Origin: Callorhinus ursinus | Taxonomy: Eukaryota; Chordata; Mammalia; Carnivora; Otariidae | DNA length: 64,000 bases | Assembly (NCBI RefSeq): GCF_003265705.1 | Contig: NW_020312827.1 | Location: 16,046,182-16,110,181 of the forward strand | Direction of reading: 5' to 3' | The notes under the pieces: generated by a model | What the model saw: the letters and a program-made list of their open reading frames with translations, nothing else | Databases searched by the model: none | What the model was told of the DNA's origin: nothing | Position numbers and translations under genes: made by a program | Shown: positions 35,417 through 46,044 of the stretch, one piece after another | Layout of the letters: each line of letters starts with the position of its first letter | Position numbering within the stretch: position 1 is the stretch's first letter

Positions 35417-36640
35417 TGTTATTTTTTTATTGAAGTATAATGAGCATATAGTGTTATATTAGTTTCAGGTGTGCAATATAATGACTCAACAATTCTATAC
35501 ATTACTCAGTGCTCATCAAGATAAGTGTGCTCTTAATCCCCATCATCTACTTCACCCATCCTCCTTTCTACCTTCCCTCTGGCAACCACCAGTTTGTTCT
35601 CTGTATTAGAGTCTGTTTTTGTCTGTTTGTCTTCTTTCTTTCTTTCTTTTGTTTTTTTCTTAAATTCCACATATGACTGAAATCATATGATATTTGCTTT
35701 ATCAGACTGACTTATTACACTTAGCATAATACCCTCTAAGTCCATTCACACTGTTGCAAATGGTAAGATCTCATTCTTTTTTATGGCTGAGTAATCTCTG
35801 TCTCTGTCTCTGTCTCTGTCTCTCTTTATCCGTTCATCTGTGAGTGGACCCATAGGTAGCTTCCACATCTTGGCTATTGTAAATAATACTGTGATAAATG
35901 TAGGCTCATATATCTATTTGAACTAGAGTTTCTTTTTCCTTTGGGTAAATACCAGGAGTAGAATTACTGGATGACATGGTAATTTTATTTTTAATTTTTT
36001 GAGGAACCTCCATACTGTTTTCCACAGTGGCTGCACCATGCATTCCCACTAACAGTGCATGAGAATATTTTCTCTCCACATCCTCACCAGTACTTGTTAT
36101 TGCTTGTTTTTTGAATTTAGCCATTTTGACAGATGTGAGGTTATATGTCATTGTGATTTGGATTTTCATTTGCCTGATGACTAGTAACATGGAGCATCTT
36201 TTCATGAGTCAGCCATCTTTATCTCTTCTTTGGAAGAAGGTCTATTCAGATCCTCTGCCCATTTTAAATGGATTATTTGGTTACTTTTGGGCATTGAGTT
36301 GTAAAAGTTCTTTATATATTTTAGATACTAACCCCTTATTGGATCATTTGCAAATATCTTCTCCCATTCAGTAAGTTGCTTTGTCATTTTGTTGATGTTT
36401 TCCTTCTCCTTGCGATTTTTTTTTTTTTTTTAAATTTTGGTGTGGTCTTAATACTTTATTTTTGTTTTTGTTTCCCTTGCCTCAGGAGACATAATTATAA
36501 AAATGTTTCTCCAGCTGATGTCAAAGAAATTACTGCCTATATTTTCTTCAGGATTTTTATGGTTTCAGGTCACACATTTAGGTCTTTAATCTACTTTGAG
36601 AATACAGTTTTTTTTACGTCTAAGTGATTTATAATTTTTG
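35417..36640 (-). mobile_element. L1 3' half (ORF2 end and 3' UTR), antisense
   Basis: In order: 'atattagtttcaggtgtgca', 'ttccacatatgactgaaatc', 'taagtccattcacactgttg', 'gaattactggatgacatgg', 'ctgttttccacagtggctgc', 'tttgcctgatgactagtaac', 'agttctttatatattttaga' and 'aacccccttattgg'-like sequence. This is a classic L1 3' end read backwards and is better preserved than the flanking relics. A (TCTCTG)n run sits inside. The 83- to 99-codon frames are antisense or decayed L1 sequence. Confidence 0.9.
35795..35824. repeat. (TCTCTG)n hexanucleotide repeat
   Basis: Four to five TCTCTG units lie inside the L1 3' end at the place where intact copies usually read 'gtaatattccattg'. Confidence 0.93.
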
Positions 36641-37219
36641 TGTGTCTGTTGGAAATGATATCTTATTAAAACTTTTATTTCCTAAGTGTTGTTACTGGTG
36701 TATTAAAACATAAGTTATTTGGTTATGTTGTACTTATATTTAACAATATTAGTGAATTCTCTCATTGACTCATTTTAATACATTAAATATTATTTTTTGC
36801 CACTTCTTTTCAATACCTTAATTTTTATTCTCACAAAATGTGGTAGAATCTCCAAAGAAATGTGGAATAGGAATGACGATATTTGTCATTCTGACCAGAT
36901 TCCTCATTTAAAGAAAATGTACCCAATAAAAAAAAAAAAAGAAAATGTACCCAGTATATCAAAATTAAAATCATAGCTAATACATATCTTTGATACAACT
37001 TTGGGAGGGTTAAGGGCTTTCTGGTCTATTCCTTTTTACTACTTTGCCTCAATTGGCTGTTAAATCTCATTAAGTTCTATAATCCATTAGAATTCCACAC
37101 AACAAAAAACTTAAATATCGTTTTCACATTATATCTCCAGAACTTCAGAATATCAGGCATATAATAGCTCTTCCTTAAATATCTTTTGGCGAATTCATTA
37201 TTTTCATGTTTTTTGTCTG
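36641..37219. other. Unassigned AT-rich DNA
   Basis: It probably includes further decayed L1, but no block is clear enough to call. Confidence 0.4.
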
Positions 37220-37760
37220 AAGATAATTTTTTCTTTTGAAAGTTAATATGATAAATTGTATTAATTTATTGTATCATAAATTGTATATTTTAATAAAACA
37301 TATTCTTAATATTTCTGGAGTTAAATTGATTTCAGAGTGATTTATTACATTATTTATATATTGCTAAATTTAATCTGCTAATATATGCTTTGGTATTTTA
37401 CATTTTTTTTCAAAAGTGAGATGGGACTTTGCTTTTCTGTACCATGCTTATTCAGTTCGGTTTACAATTATTTCATTCTCATAAAATAAGAAGTCATCCC
37501 CTTTGTTTTCAATCTTTAAAAGAGTTTTTTAAAAAAATAAGAGTTTATATATGACAAAAATATCTTGTATTTTAACTGTGAAATACTGGAAAAATATTTG
37601 GACCTGATTTGTTAGGTGAGTGAGTGTTTAATTACTAATTACAAATGTTTGTGTAATAATCTTCAAATTCTTCAAGTTTTGCAAATGTTATTTTGGTAAG
37701 TTATATTTCTAGAAATTTGTTTCTGTGGTGTAAATTTTCAAATTCATTGGTAAAAAGCCC
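37220..37760 (-). mobile_element. Decayed L1 ORF2 fragment, antisense
   Basis: 'atatttctagaaatttgttt' and 'aattttcaaattcattggta' match the reverse complement of an ORF2 segment ('tttctaggaatttgtccatt', 'ccaatttgttggca'). The upstream part is weak. Confidence 0.5.
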
Positions 37761-37769
37761 ATTATTTTA

Positions 37770-37946
37770 CTTTTATTTTAATTTTTATTTATTTTATTTT
37801 AATTTTTATTTAAGTAGGCTCCAGAACCTGCATGGAGCCCAATGCAGGGCTGGAACCCACAACTGTGAGATCAAAACCGTGAGATCATGACCTGAGCCAA
37901 GACCAAGAGTCAGACACTTAACTGGCTGAGCCACTCAGACCCTCCC
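37770..37946 (-). mobile_element. Carnivore tRNA-Lys SINE, older variant
   Basis: 'aagtaggctccagaacctgc', 'gcagggctggaacccacaac', 'gatcatgacctgagccaaga' and 'ctggctgagccactcagac' identify an antisense SINE of the 'aagtaggctcc' variant with a shorter purine section. Confidence 0.85.
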
Positions 37947-38436
37947 TTTATTTTAAAGTGTAACTGTAATATATTTTTATGACCTCTTTTTAAATTCTCG
38001 TGTTATTTTTTTGATGTTTTAGATTTTTGTCTTTGTGAAATTTTTTAACTGTGAGCTCTACAACTATAATTCCTAAAAAGTTTAATTAGTAGAAAATTTT
38101 CCTGTTTCTTTCCCCCCCTTGGAGAGAGGCAAATATAAAAAATATCAATAATATAAATAAAGGTTTATTAAACTGAACTATACCATCTCTCCTTATAAAA
38201 TAAAATAGTCTTATTCCAGAAGTACAGTTTTGCATCACCTGTTTATTTCAAAGGAGGCTTGCTCATTTGGAGAAAGAAAAAAAAAAAAAGCAAGGATCTT
38301 GTCAGACAGTGAGACAAATCCCTGGACAGGGTGAAGTTGTTGATAACACTTTGTACATTGCTCCTAAAGCTCACTAGCAAAGCAAGTTGCAGTTAAATTT
38401 TTAGGAATGAGTGGCTTGTTTACTATGTGTTGAATG
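37947..38436. other. Unassigned DNA
   Basis: No feature is recognised apart from an A-run near 38278-38289. Confidence 0.5.
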
Positions 38437-38455
38437 CTAGTCTAATGGTAATTTA

Positions 38456-38621
38456 TTTATTTATTTATTTTTAAAGATTTTATTTATTTATTCATGAGAG
38501 ACAGAGAGAGAAGCAGGCTCCCCGCTGAGCAGGGAGCCCGATGTGGGACTCGATCCCAGGACCCTGGGATCATGACCTGAGCCGAAGGCAGATGCTTAAC
38601 CATCTGAGCCACCCAGGCACC
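38456..38621 (-). mobile_element. Young carnivore SINE with perfect 19-bp duplication
   Basis: An antisense SINE ('ttaaagattttatttattta' to 'gccacccaggcacc') is flanked by an exact 19-bp repeat 'ctagtctaatggtaattta' at 38437-38455 and 38622-38640. The purine-rich section is shortened ('gagagacagagagagaagca'). Exact flanks point to a recent insertion. Confidence 0.98.
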
Positions 38622-38914
38622 CTAGTCTAATGGTAATTTAAAGTTAAAGGATGTTTGCCTTTCCCATAAGCCAATGTACAGATGATAATGGTTCTGTACC
38701 TTTGGGTCTTCAAGTTTGTAAGAAAGCAGAGTTATCTATCAGACTGGTTTGGCACAAATTTTACCTGCAAATAAGCCCATGGAAGCTAATGTGCTCTATA
38801 ATGTGCTCTAGTTAATATTCTGCCCACATTTCCTTTTCTTCCAATATAATTTCACAGCCAGAATCTGGTTCAATTCTCAGATCTCGGACCCTGTCTGTAA
38901 ATATAGTCTTATTT

Positions 38915-39025
38915 ATTCATTCAACACATATTTATTGATACCACCTCGGTGCAAGTACTGTGTGGGTTTCTGCGAATATGACACTAAGTACGTAACAGTC
39001 ACTTCCTCCTAGGAGCTTAAAAATC
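38915..39025 (-). mobile_element. L2-type LINE fragment, antisense
   Basis: 'attcattcaacacatattta', 'gtgcaagtactgtgtgggtt' and 'cctcctaggagctt' are the reverse complement of the L2 terminus ('attcaacaaatatttattga', 'gtgccaggcactgttctagg'). Confidence 0.65.
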
Positions 39026-39339
39026 TACGGTGTCGACTTGACTTAGGATTCCTGTGTTCTCGTCTGCATGTTTAGGTAAAAGAGAATGTCCTAAATTATT
39101 GTTTTGACTATAGCAGGTTCTGACAACAAGCCTGTAAAATTCCCGCATATCCAACTACATAAAAGCATCATTAAAGCAATATTCTTGCTTTGCTACCTGA
39201 CCTTTATTGGAAAAGAGGGTACTCCATTTTTATAGTTATCAGTACCTATACTAGAGTCTTGGAGTTTCCCTATTAAGTTCTCAAAGTATTTCCACATTTA
39301 ATTCTGTGTCATGAAAACTCTGATTAAATAACTTATTTA

Positions 39340-39690
39340 ACCGACATTTAATACATACATAATACATACGTGTGCTATGTAGTTGTCAGATGACAGGAAC
39401 TCATTGATGCTTAAGAAAATGAAGACAGTCTGTGCCATCTTAACCAGACATTGTGAAAAACAGCTATTGTGAATTAATTACAACTGTGATGAATGTTACA
39501 GAGGGAAAATGCATGGTGCAATGAGAATGATTTATCAAGAAAACTGAACACATCTGAGTGCCAAAGAATTATATCCTTAGGAAATGACATTTAAACTGAA
39601 ATTCAATGAGTAAGACTTGCCTGAATAAAGAGGAATATAGCTCTGTAGGCAAAGAGAGCAACCTCTGTGAGTTTCCTCAGTAGGAAATTA
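39340..39690 (-). mobile_element. L2-type LINE fragment, antisense, diverged
   Basis: 'ggaaatgacatttaaactga' and 'tgagtaagacttgcctgaat' resemble the L2 block 'gaggtgacatttgagctgag', and 'gtgatgaatgttacagaggg' precedes it. It may continue the fragment at 38915-39025. Confidence 0.5.
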
Positions 39691-39827
39691 ACCAACTGAA
39701 ATACTCAGTAATAGGAATGGGGATTTCCAATTCATTTTTCTTCTTTTAAATAGACTGTTTTTAAAAACAGTTTTAGGTTAATTGTAGAATTAGACCTTAT
39801 ATTCTTTATTAATCTAAGTGGTTTTTT

Positions 39828-39978
39828 TTAATTTTTATTTTGAAATAATTATAAATTCAGAAGTTGCAAAAGTAGTAGAGAGGTCTGTGTAATATACATT
39901 CAGTTTTCTCCAGTGGTGACATCTTACCTTATTATAGTTCAATATCAAAACTATCATTTTGGCATTGCCACAATGAAT
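39828..39978 (-). mobile_element. Old L1 3' UTR fragment, antisense
   Basis: 'ttttgaaataattataaatt', 'gaagttgcaaaagtagtaga', 'ctccagtggtgacatcttac' and 'tagttcaatatcaaaacta' match a common old-L1 3' UTR segment read backwards. Confidence 0.7.
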
Positions 39979-39987
39979 ATGAATAGT

Positions 39988-40320
39988 TCTGTGATGGTTA
40001 ATTTTAGTGTCAACTTAGCCGAACCACAATGCCCAGATATGTGGGCAAATATTATTTTGGTTGTTTCTGTGAGGGTGTTTTTGGCTAAGAGTCACATTTA
40101 AATTAGTGAACTTTGAGTAAAACAGATTACCCTCCATAATACGGACTTTCCAATCACTTGAAGTTAAGAGGGAACTGTACAGTAAGTAGATGGCCTTCAG
40201 ACAAAACTGCAATATTGCCTCTTCCTAGTTCTCCAGGCTGACTTCCTTTGAACTTGGACTATAACTCTTTCCTGAGTCTCCAGCACTTATCCATATGTAT
40301 ATATATATATATATATCTGT
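39988..40320 (+). mobile_element. Ancient LTR of the 'tgatggttaattttatgtgt' type, ending in TA repeat
   Basis: 'tgtgatggttaattttagtg', 'gcccagatatgtgggcaaat', 'gtttctgtgagggtgttttt' and 'cagattaccctccataatac' follow in order a mammalian LTR I recall but cannot name with certainty. It ends in a (TA)n tract (40296-40317), as copies of this family often do. Frames of 62 and 65 codons here are LTR sequence. Confidence 0.65.
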
Positions 40321-41290
40321 GATCATTTATAAATATATATGTCCTGTTATTTTTCTTCTTTAATCAGTTAATATAATAGATGGTGTTGATTGATTTCTTA
40401 ATTTGAAATACACTTACATCTCATTAATAAACTCTACTTGGTCATGGTGTATAATTTATTTTACATACTGTTGAATTCCTAAGGTTTGGTAAAAAAAATA
40501 CTGCATTTATATTAATGAGGGATATTGGTCTATAGTTACTGTCATTGTTTGTTTGTTTGTTTTGTTTTTTATTTTTGCTTTTGCTTTCTACACAGTTTCT
40601 CTCTGGTTTTCATTCAGGGTAATGCTGCCTTCATAAAATGAGATGGAAAGTTTTTCCTCCTCTTCTGTTTATGTAAGAAATTGTGTAAAGTAGTGTTATT
40701 CCTTAAATGTCTGGCAAAAATCAGTGAAAGCTGTGCCTGGAGATATATATGTATATATATTTCATTATGTTATGTTAATCACCATACATTACATCATTAG
40801 TTTTTGATGTAGTGTTCCATGGTTCATTGTTTGCGTATAACACCCACTGCTCCACTCAGTATGTGCCCTCTTTAATACCCATCACCAGGCTAGGAATTTA
40901 TTATATATATATATATATATATATTTAATGTCCTTATTAGTTATAGGTATATTCAATCTTTTTAAAAAATATTCTTATTGGTAAGTTGTATTTAAGAGGT
41001 AGTTTGTACTCTTCAAGGAATTGGTCTAGTTCATATAAGTTATCAAATTTTGTGCATAGAGTTGGATGTTGTATTCACTCAGATTCTTTTAGTGCCTGTG
41101 GGGTCAGTAGTGTTATCACCTGTTTCATTCCTGATATTAGTAATTTTGTAAAATTTAAAACCTTACAAAATCTTGTGACTTCTCTCTTTTTTGTTAGTTT
41201 TGCAAGAGGTTTATCAACTTTCTTGACCTTTTCAAAAAATTAGCTTTCTGTTTCACTGATTTTCTCCATTGGTTTTCTGGGTTTTATTTT
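40321..41290 (-). mobile_element. Ancient L1 ORF2 relic, antisense, split by young L1
   Basis: 'acttggtcatggtgtataat', 'gggatattggtctatagtta', 'cagggtaatgctgccttcat' and, after the insert, 'tcaaggaattggtctagttc', 'tttcattcctgatattagta' and 'ttgaccttttcaaaaaatta' are reverse-transcriptase-region blocks read backwards. The 85-codon plus-strand frame at 40986-41243 is antisense L1. Confidence 0.85.
40762..40893 (-). mobile_element. Young carnivore L1 3' end fragment in the L1 relic
   Basis: 'cattatgttatgttaatcac', 'acatcattagtttttgatgt', 'gtttgcgtataacacccact' and 'accatcaccaggcta'-type sequence identify a strongly 5'-truncated young L1 tail. TA-rich runs lie on both sides (40742-40760 and 40898-40924), so the target-site duplication cannot be read. 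Confidence 0.88.
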
Positions 41291-41879
41291 ATGAAGTTCA
41301 ACAGTGTGCTTTTGTTAAATTGTTTTTGATAAAGTGAACACAGACCAACACCATGGTTGACTGAAAGAAATCAGTATCGAGTTGAAAAGTGGAACTGATG
41401 TAGCTAAGAACAAATCAGTGAGTTAAATGATTTTTTTTTGAAGAACTTTCCCATCAGGATTCAGGAAGAAATTAAGTGGCAGCAAATATAAAATATATGC
41501 TTTTTAAAAAGGAGGTTGGAAGTGTCAACATTCCTAGAATAGTTTTCATAATTGATCAAAATAAACAAATAGAGAAATATTTCCAGAGATAAAGACCAAA
41601 TATTTCCAGAATTATCTGGAAAAAAACAAAACAAAACAAAACTAGTAAGATTCATTCAGCATCAAACAGGGAAGTCAAGAAACACATGCCTGCAAAGTAT
41701 ATCTAAAACCTAAGAATATTGAAACAAAACTTATTAATACCTTACAAAAAAAGCAACACAAACCAGCTATAAATGTACAAGAATTAAGTTATATAAATAG
41801 AAAATAATTGAATAATATCTTCACAGTTTTGAAGTTTTTCCTTTTGAACCACAGAGGAAATGAAAGGAAAATGGCTTTT
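41291..41879. other. Unassigned AT-rich DNA
   Basis: No recognisable feature. Confidence 0.5.
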
Positions 41880-42095
41880 AAACATGAAAATATGATCAAG
41901 TTCATTCTTAGTGATAGGAAGGGAAGTTAAAACTACATGGACGCATTGCTTTTACTGTATTAGATTGGCAAAGTTAAAATGAAGACTCACTGGGACTTGA
42001 ATGAGAATGTGGAAGGAAAAATGCAGTTGGAGAACTTTCGGCAGAGTATCATATGCCATATCAAGAAACATGGGTTTTATTCTACATGCAATGAT
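41880..42095 (+). mobile_element. Old L1 ORF2 3' fragment, sense
   Basis: 'cattcttagtgataggaagg', 'gtattagattggcaaagtta' and 'gagaatgtggaaggaaaaat' correspond to the sense L1 blocks 'cctattagattggcaaaaat' and 'gaggatgtggagaaac'. It is opposite in orientation to the L1 relics just upstream. Confidence 0.55.
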
Positions 42096-42729
42096 AAACA
42101 AATGGAGGATTTGTAAAAATTGGAGGATGAGGAAACTCAAATAGACCAGCATTTAATTTGTTGAATATATACAACATGACTCTGCTATCCCAAATGCCAA
42201 CAGCTTAATATAATAAACATATTCTTCCCCAGGTCATATATCCTACTGGGTCAGCAGGAGGGCTCTGACCATAGCAGTTATGAAAAAAACAGGCTGAGCC
42301 ACTGAATCAAATGTTTATTTTGATGTGTACTCCCATGATTACCATGGCAAAGGGATAGCAGAGTGCAAATGGCATACGGTTTCTTTAAGCTTCCATCCAG
42401 AAGTGATACATCACATCTGCTCATATTTGCCAAAGCATGTCATAAATCCACACATAACTTCAAAGGGGGCAGGGACCTACAATCTTACTCTTTACCCGGA
42501 AAGAGGAGATTTGTGAATGCCTCTAATGACCATGAAAGTTAACATTAATGTACTCTCTACAGTGAATAAAAGAATCTATTAATCTATTTATTAAGCATTC
42601 ACATTTAATTATGCTGATTTATGAAGTTAATAATGTGTGCTGGGCTTGTTTGTGGGCATAGTACTGTATAATCTTACATAAAAATGAATATGTATGTGAC
42701 AAAATATATTTTATTTTATTCTATTATTT

Positions 42730-42730
<1 letters not shown>
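42096..42730. other. Unassigned DNA
   Basis: No repeat or exon is recognised. A 63-codon frame at 42325-42516 lacks any known motif. Confidence 0.5.

Positions 42731-42772
<42 letters not shown>
42731..42772. repeat. (CA)n microsatellite
   Basis: About 20 CA units are uninterrupted. The poly-Cys/Val frame on the minus strand is an artefact. Confidence 0.98.
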
Positions 42773-42776
<4 letters not shown>

Positions 42777-43204
42777 ATAGGATTTTGCTTCTTTTTGTTT
42801 TTCCTGGCTGGGTAAGGAAGAAGAATTGAATGTGTCTTGTTCCTGAATATATCATAATTATAATTCTATTTGGACAATTTATTATTGGCAGTAGTTTTCT
42901 GCCTACAAAAATGATCTCTTCAAACATATTAGGCATTTACCACCTTTGTCTCCAGAGTGCAGTCTCCAGAATGAATTTCACTGTCTTGTAATGTGGCTCA
43001 AGTGAAGCTTATTTTACTACTTTCCAGACAAGGAAATCATAATAATCAAATAAAATCTGGGTTAATTATAGCACTACTACCCCATTAGTCTGGGGAACCT
43101 CTCAGTGAATCTATCAAAATCCCTGAGGGAAGAAAGGATTGATGACCTTCCTTAGTCAATGCTCTTATTCAAAGACATGGTAGGAGTAATAAAAAAATAA
43201 CCAC

Positions 43205-43330
43205 CAGATCGTTTATACACATTTATCTCATTTTTGTCCTATAACAAAGCTGTGAAGGCATCATTATTAGTAACCATTGGAAACCAAATTTGAACACAGC
43301 CCATCTGACTACCAAGCCAAGCTTTAACTA
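43205..43330 (-). mobile_element. MIR SINE, antisense
   Basis: 'acacatttatctcatttttg', 'gcatcattattagtaaccat' and 'tgaacacagcccatctgact' match the reverse complement of MIR with the usual spacing compressed. Confidence 0.55.
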
Positions 43331-43334
43331 CTAC

Positions 43335-43372
43335 TGATTCCTTTTTATTCCTTTTGATTCCTTTTTATTTTG
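43335..43372. repeat. 20-bp tandem duplication
   Basis: 'tgattcctttttattccttt' (43335-43354) is repeated immediately as 'tgattcctttttatttt'. Confidence 0.85.
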
Positions 43373-43568
43373 AATAAAGTTTGATTATTGCATAAATGAC
43401 TCAAATAATATTATAATTCAAATACCTATGATAAGAAACATTACTAAAATTAAGACTTTCCACTTGTTTAAAACCTTCACAACTTATAAAAGGATAAAAG
43501 AAACTCATTGGTAGATATAGACGGTAATTTTTGGCTTATTTGAACCATGTAGTTTATCTTTTTAACAA

Positions 43569-43592
43569 GGTTGTGTGTGTGTGTGTGTGTAT
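43569..43592. repeat. (GT)n short microsatellite
   Basis: About ten GT units are followed by 'atgtatgtct' and a T-run. Confidence 0.93.
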
Positions 43593-43796
43593 GTATGTCT
43601 TTTTTTTTTTCAGTTTCCAGGTTTATTGGCTTAACTGCACTCCTACTAGTACTTCTAGAAACATTACTTCATGGAGAGCTAAAGCTTATAAAAAGCAAAT
43701 GGTTTCTCTAAAAGAGGAGGCCACAAAAATGCCACCAAAGAAAATGTGATAAAAGTGAAATCACTCCTTCGTTTTCCCTTGAAAATAGCGAATCGC

Positions 43797-43920
43797 AGGA
43801 TGTTAGTGTTGAAGATGACCAGAGAGACATGTCTTAGGTCAACACCTCACATATCAGAGAAGGAGAAACTGAGGTTCATCATCGGAAGGGTGAAGAGTCT
43901 GATTTCCCCAAAATGCACTG
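43797..43920 (-). mobile_element. MIR-class SINE fragment, antisense (tentative)
   Basis: 'caggatgttagtgttgaaga', 'atcagagaaggagaaactga' and 'agagtctgatttccccaaa' recall MIR-class sequence ('gatgaggaaactgaggccca'). The 71-codon plus-strand frame over this region is probably chance. Confidence 0.4.
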
Positions 43921-44689
43921 CTGCCTATGGGAGAAACAGCTTAATAATGTTTCTTGACTAGAAGTGAAGAGTTCTTGTGAGTAACAGTGGGTTAATTTGG
44001 TGCTTGTAGAGACTAAATCATGAGATGTCAAATAAATGTTTCTTGGCCTAGCCAAATATGTGAGTTGATGAAAGAATATAAGCCTTTAGGGTCCTTCCAC
44101 TATATACCCCAGGTTGCTCTGACTTCAAAAGAAGAAAAATTGCATCTTTCCTGAATCACAAATATATATTTTTGACCAAGTACATCAGGAGAACTGAGCA
44201 CTGGGAGAAAGTGTTTTATCAGCTCAGATGTGCTTGTAATGAATTAGAAAAACTCAAACCACCTATGGCTAAATGGAATTATGGACCTGCTACAGTTTTC
44301 TGACCCATATCCATCAAAATGTCAAAAGGATATTAGTAGACAGCAGGCATGCAACCTGGAAATAATAGGGCAACTATTAATCTCTTACACTGCTTGATTC
44401 TGCTTTGGGCAAATGGGACACAGACCATATATATGCCTAGAATGAGAAACATTGATTTCCAAAGAGCAACACACTTGACTTTTTTGTTTCTGGAGAAACT
44501 ATCACCATTAATGTAAAAACACGCCTTTGTCAATGTCTCTGTCTTCTGATACTCATTTAATCTTTTTGCCTCGGATCCTGCAGTGGCAAAAACGAAGGCA
44601 ATATTCCTAAAATCAAATTACAGTTTTCAAGCTAGTTGTGGGCTCTTGAAAAAAAAAAGTTTGAGCCCTACTTTTTATCATAAGTAAGA
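43921..44689. other. Unassigned, repeat-poor DNA
   Basis: No gene or repeat is recognised. The 44140-44540 part is balanced in composition with no long homopolymers, so it may be unique regulatory DNA. Confidence 0.4.
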
Positions 44690-44800
44690 TTAAGAGGATA
44701 GGCAGCATTTACCTCCCAGAGCAACTGTGAAAAATAATAGAGATATATGTAAGGCATATAGAAAGTGGTTAATAAATAAAATCTATGTCATTATGATCCT
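44690..44800 (+). mobile_element. MIR SINE 3' fragment, sense
   Basis: 'catttacctcccagagcaac', 'gagatatatgtaaggcatat' and 'gtggttaataaataaaatct' follow MIR ('cctacctcatagggttg', 'aatacatgtaaagc', 'gcgctcaataaat'). Confidence 0.6.
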
Positions 44801-45804
44801 TATTTAATGCTCAAGGTTGATGGAACTGTGACATATTCAAGATTGAAACACAGCAAAACAAAACTTTGCTGATTGAGGCATTTCTAGGGGAAAAAAAGGA
44901 GGGGGGGCGGAATGGGAATGAAATTTAAAAAAAAGAAAAGAAGCATCTCACTCAGTTGATAGAGTAAACCTTAGGGTTTGCTAGGAGACCCAAAATTGTT
45001 TTGCCAAAGGGAACACCTCCCAGCTGTCGATGCCAGAGTCCCCGACCCTAGTCAGCAAATCAAGATAGAGAATTTCCCTTTTGTGGGTGCTAACCTTGCC
45101 ATAATTTCTCAGACAATCGCTCCCCATTATTACATTCAAAAGTGAAGTTTAGTGGTGCTGAATTATAGATTACTTCCTTTCTATATGGATCAGCTTGGGG
45201 ATTTAAATTCCCAGTTTAAATTCTATATATATTCTAGATTAAAATGTTATAGTACTTAGATCCTCCTTAACAACTGGTTTTTCAGATTGTTTTGAGAACT
45301 CATCTTGAAGGTATCAGAAGGCAAAGAAAGTGTGCATTTAGGAATTCAGAGGAAATAAAGTCACAGTTTCTGCAACCCAGGTATGTAAATGTCCCTTCCT
45401 TAATATGTGGTGTACTCTGCTTCTGACCACACATTCTCATATAAACACTACATTACGATGTCATTTTTGGCATTTGAGTTTTACTATTCTATACATTCTT
45501 ATTCATTCATGCAGTGCAAATGCAATTCAAAAGATAAACATTAAGTATTCTCCCCCATGAATATAATGCAATTCATTATGCTATAAGTGAATAACATTTG
45601 GTCAACAAAAAATATGTAAATGGTAAATACGGGGGGGGGGGAAGTAATGTTTCAAACTGAATGAAAAACAATGCTTTGATTTTAAAGGATGGGTTATGTA
45701 GCAGGAAAACTATTCCAAGCAGTTGGAATCACACACAAAAAACATTCAAGGAAAACAAGAGTAATAGTGTTTCAAAAATAAAATGGAAAAAACATATATC
45801 TAGA
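44801..45804. other. Unassigned, repeat-poor DNA with an 11-G run
   Basis: No gene or repeat family is recognised. There is a run of 11 G at 45631-45641. The 44960-45250 part is balanced and repeat-free. Confidence 0.4.
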
Positions 45805-45895
45805 GTGTATTAAGTGCTTTGTATATTTTGTTTTCATTTTAACCTCAGGGTAACTCATAGGTGGACATTATCTTCCTTTTATAGAGGGAAAAGGG
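45805..45895 (-). mobile_element. MIR SINE fragment, antisense
   Basis: 'tattaagtgctttgtatatt', 'cctcagggtaactcataggt' and 'attatcttccttttatagag' are the reverse complement of the MIR middle ('cctatgaggtaggtactatt', 'ccccattttacagatg'). Confidence 0.6.
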
Positions 45896-46044
45896 GCGTT
45901 CCAATAGTTTCTGAATATTATAGTTTTAGTCTGCTATAATAAATAGCATAAGTATATCTATTTCTATTCCAAGGTTAATGCTGTTCATCTGTTTGAATGT
46001 CTGTTTTCTATTTACACCTAATGTTCTCATACCTATTGGATCCA

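Noticed and set aside
45631..45641. Run of 11 G considered as a G-quadruplex
   Set aside because: A single G-run without neighbouring G-tracts. Homopolymer slippage is the simpler reading.
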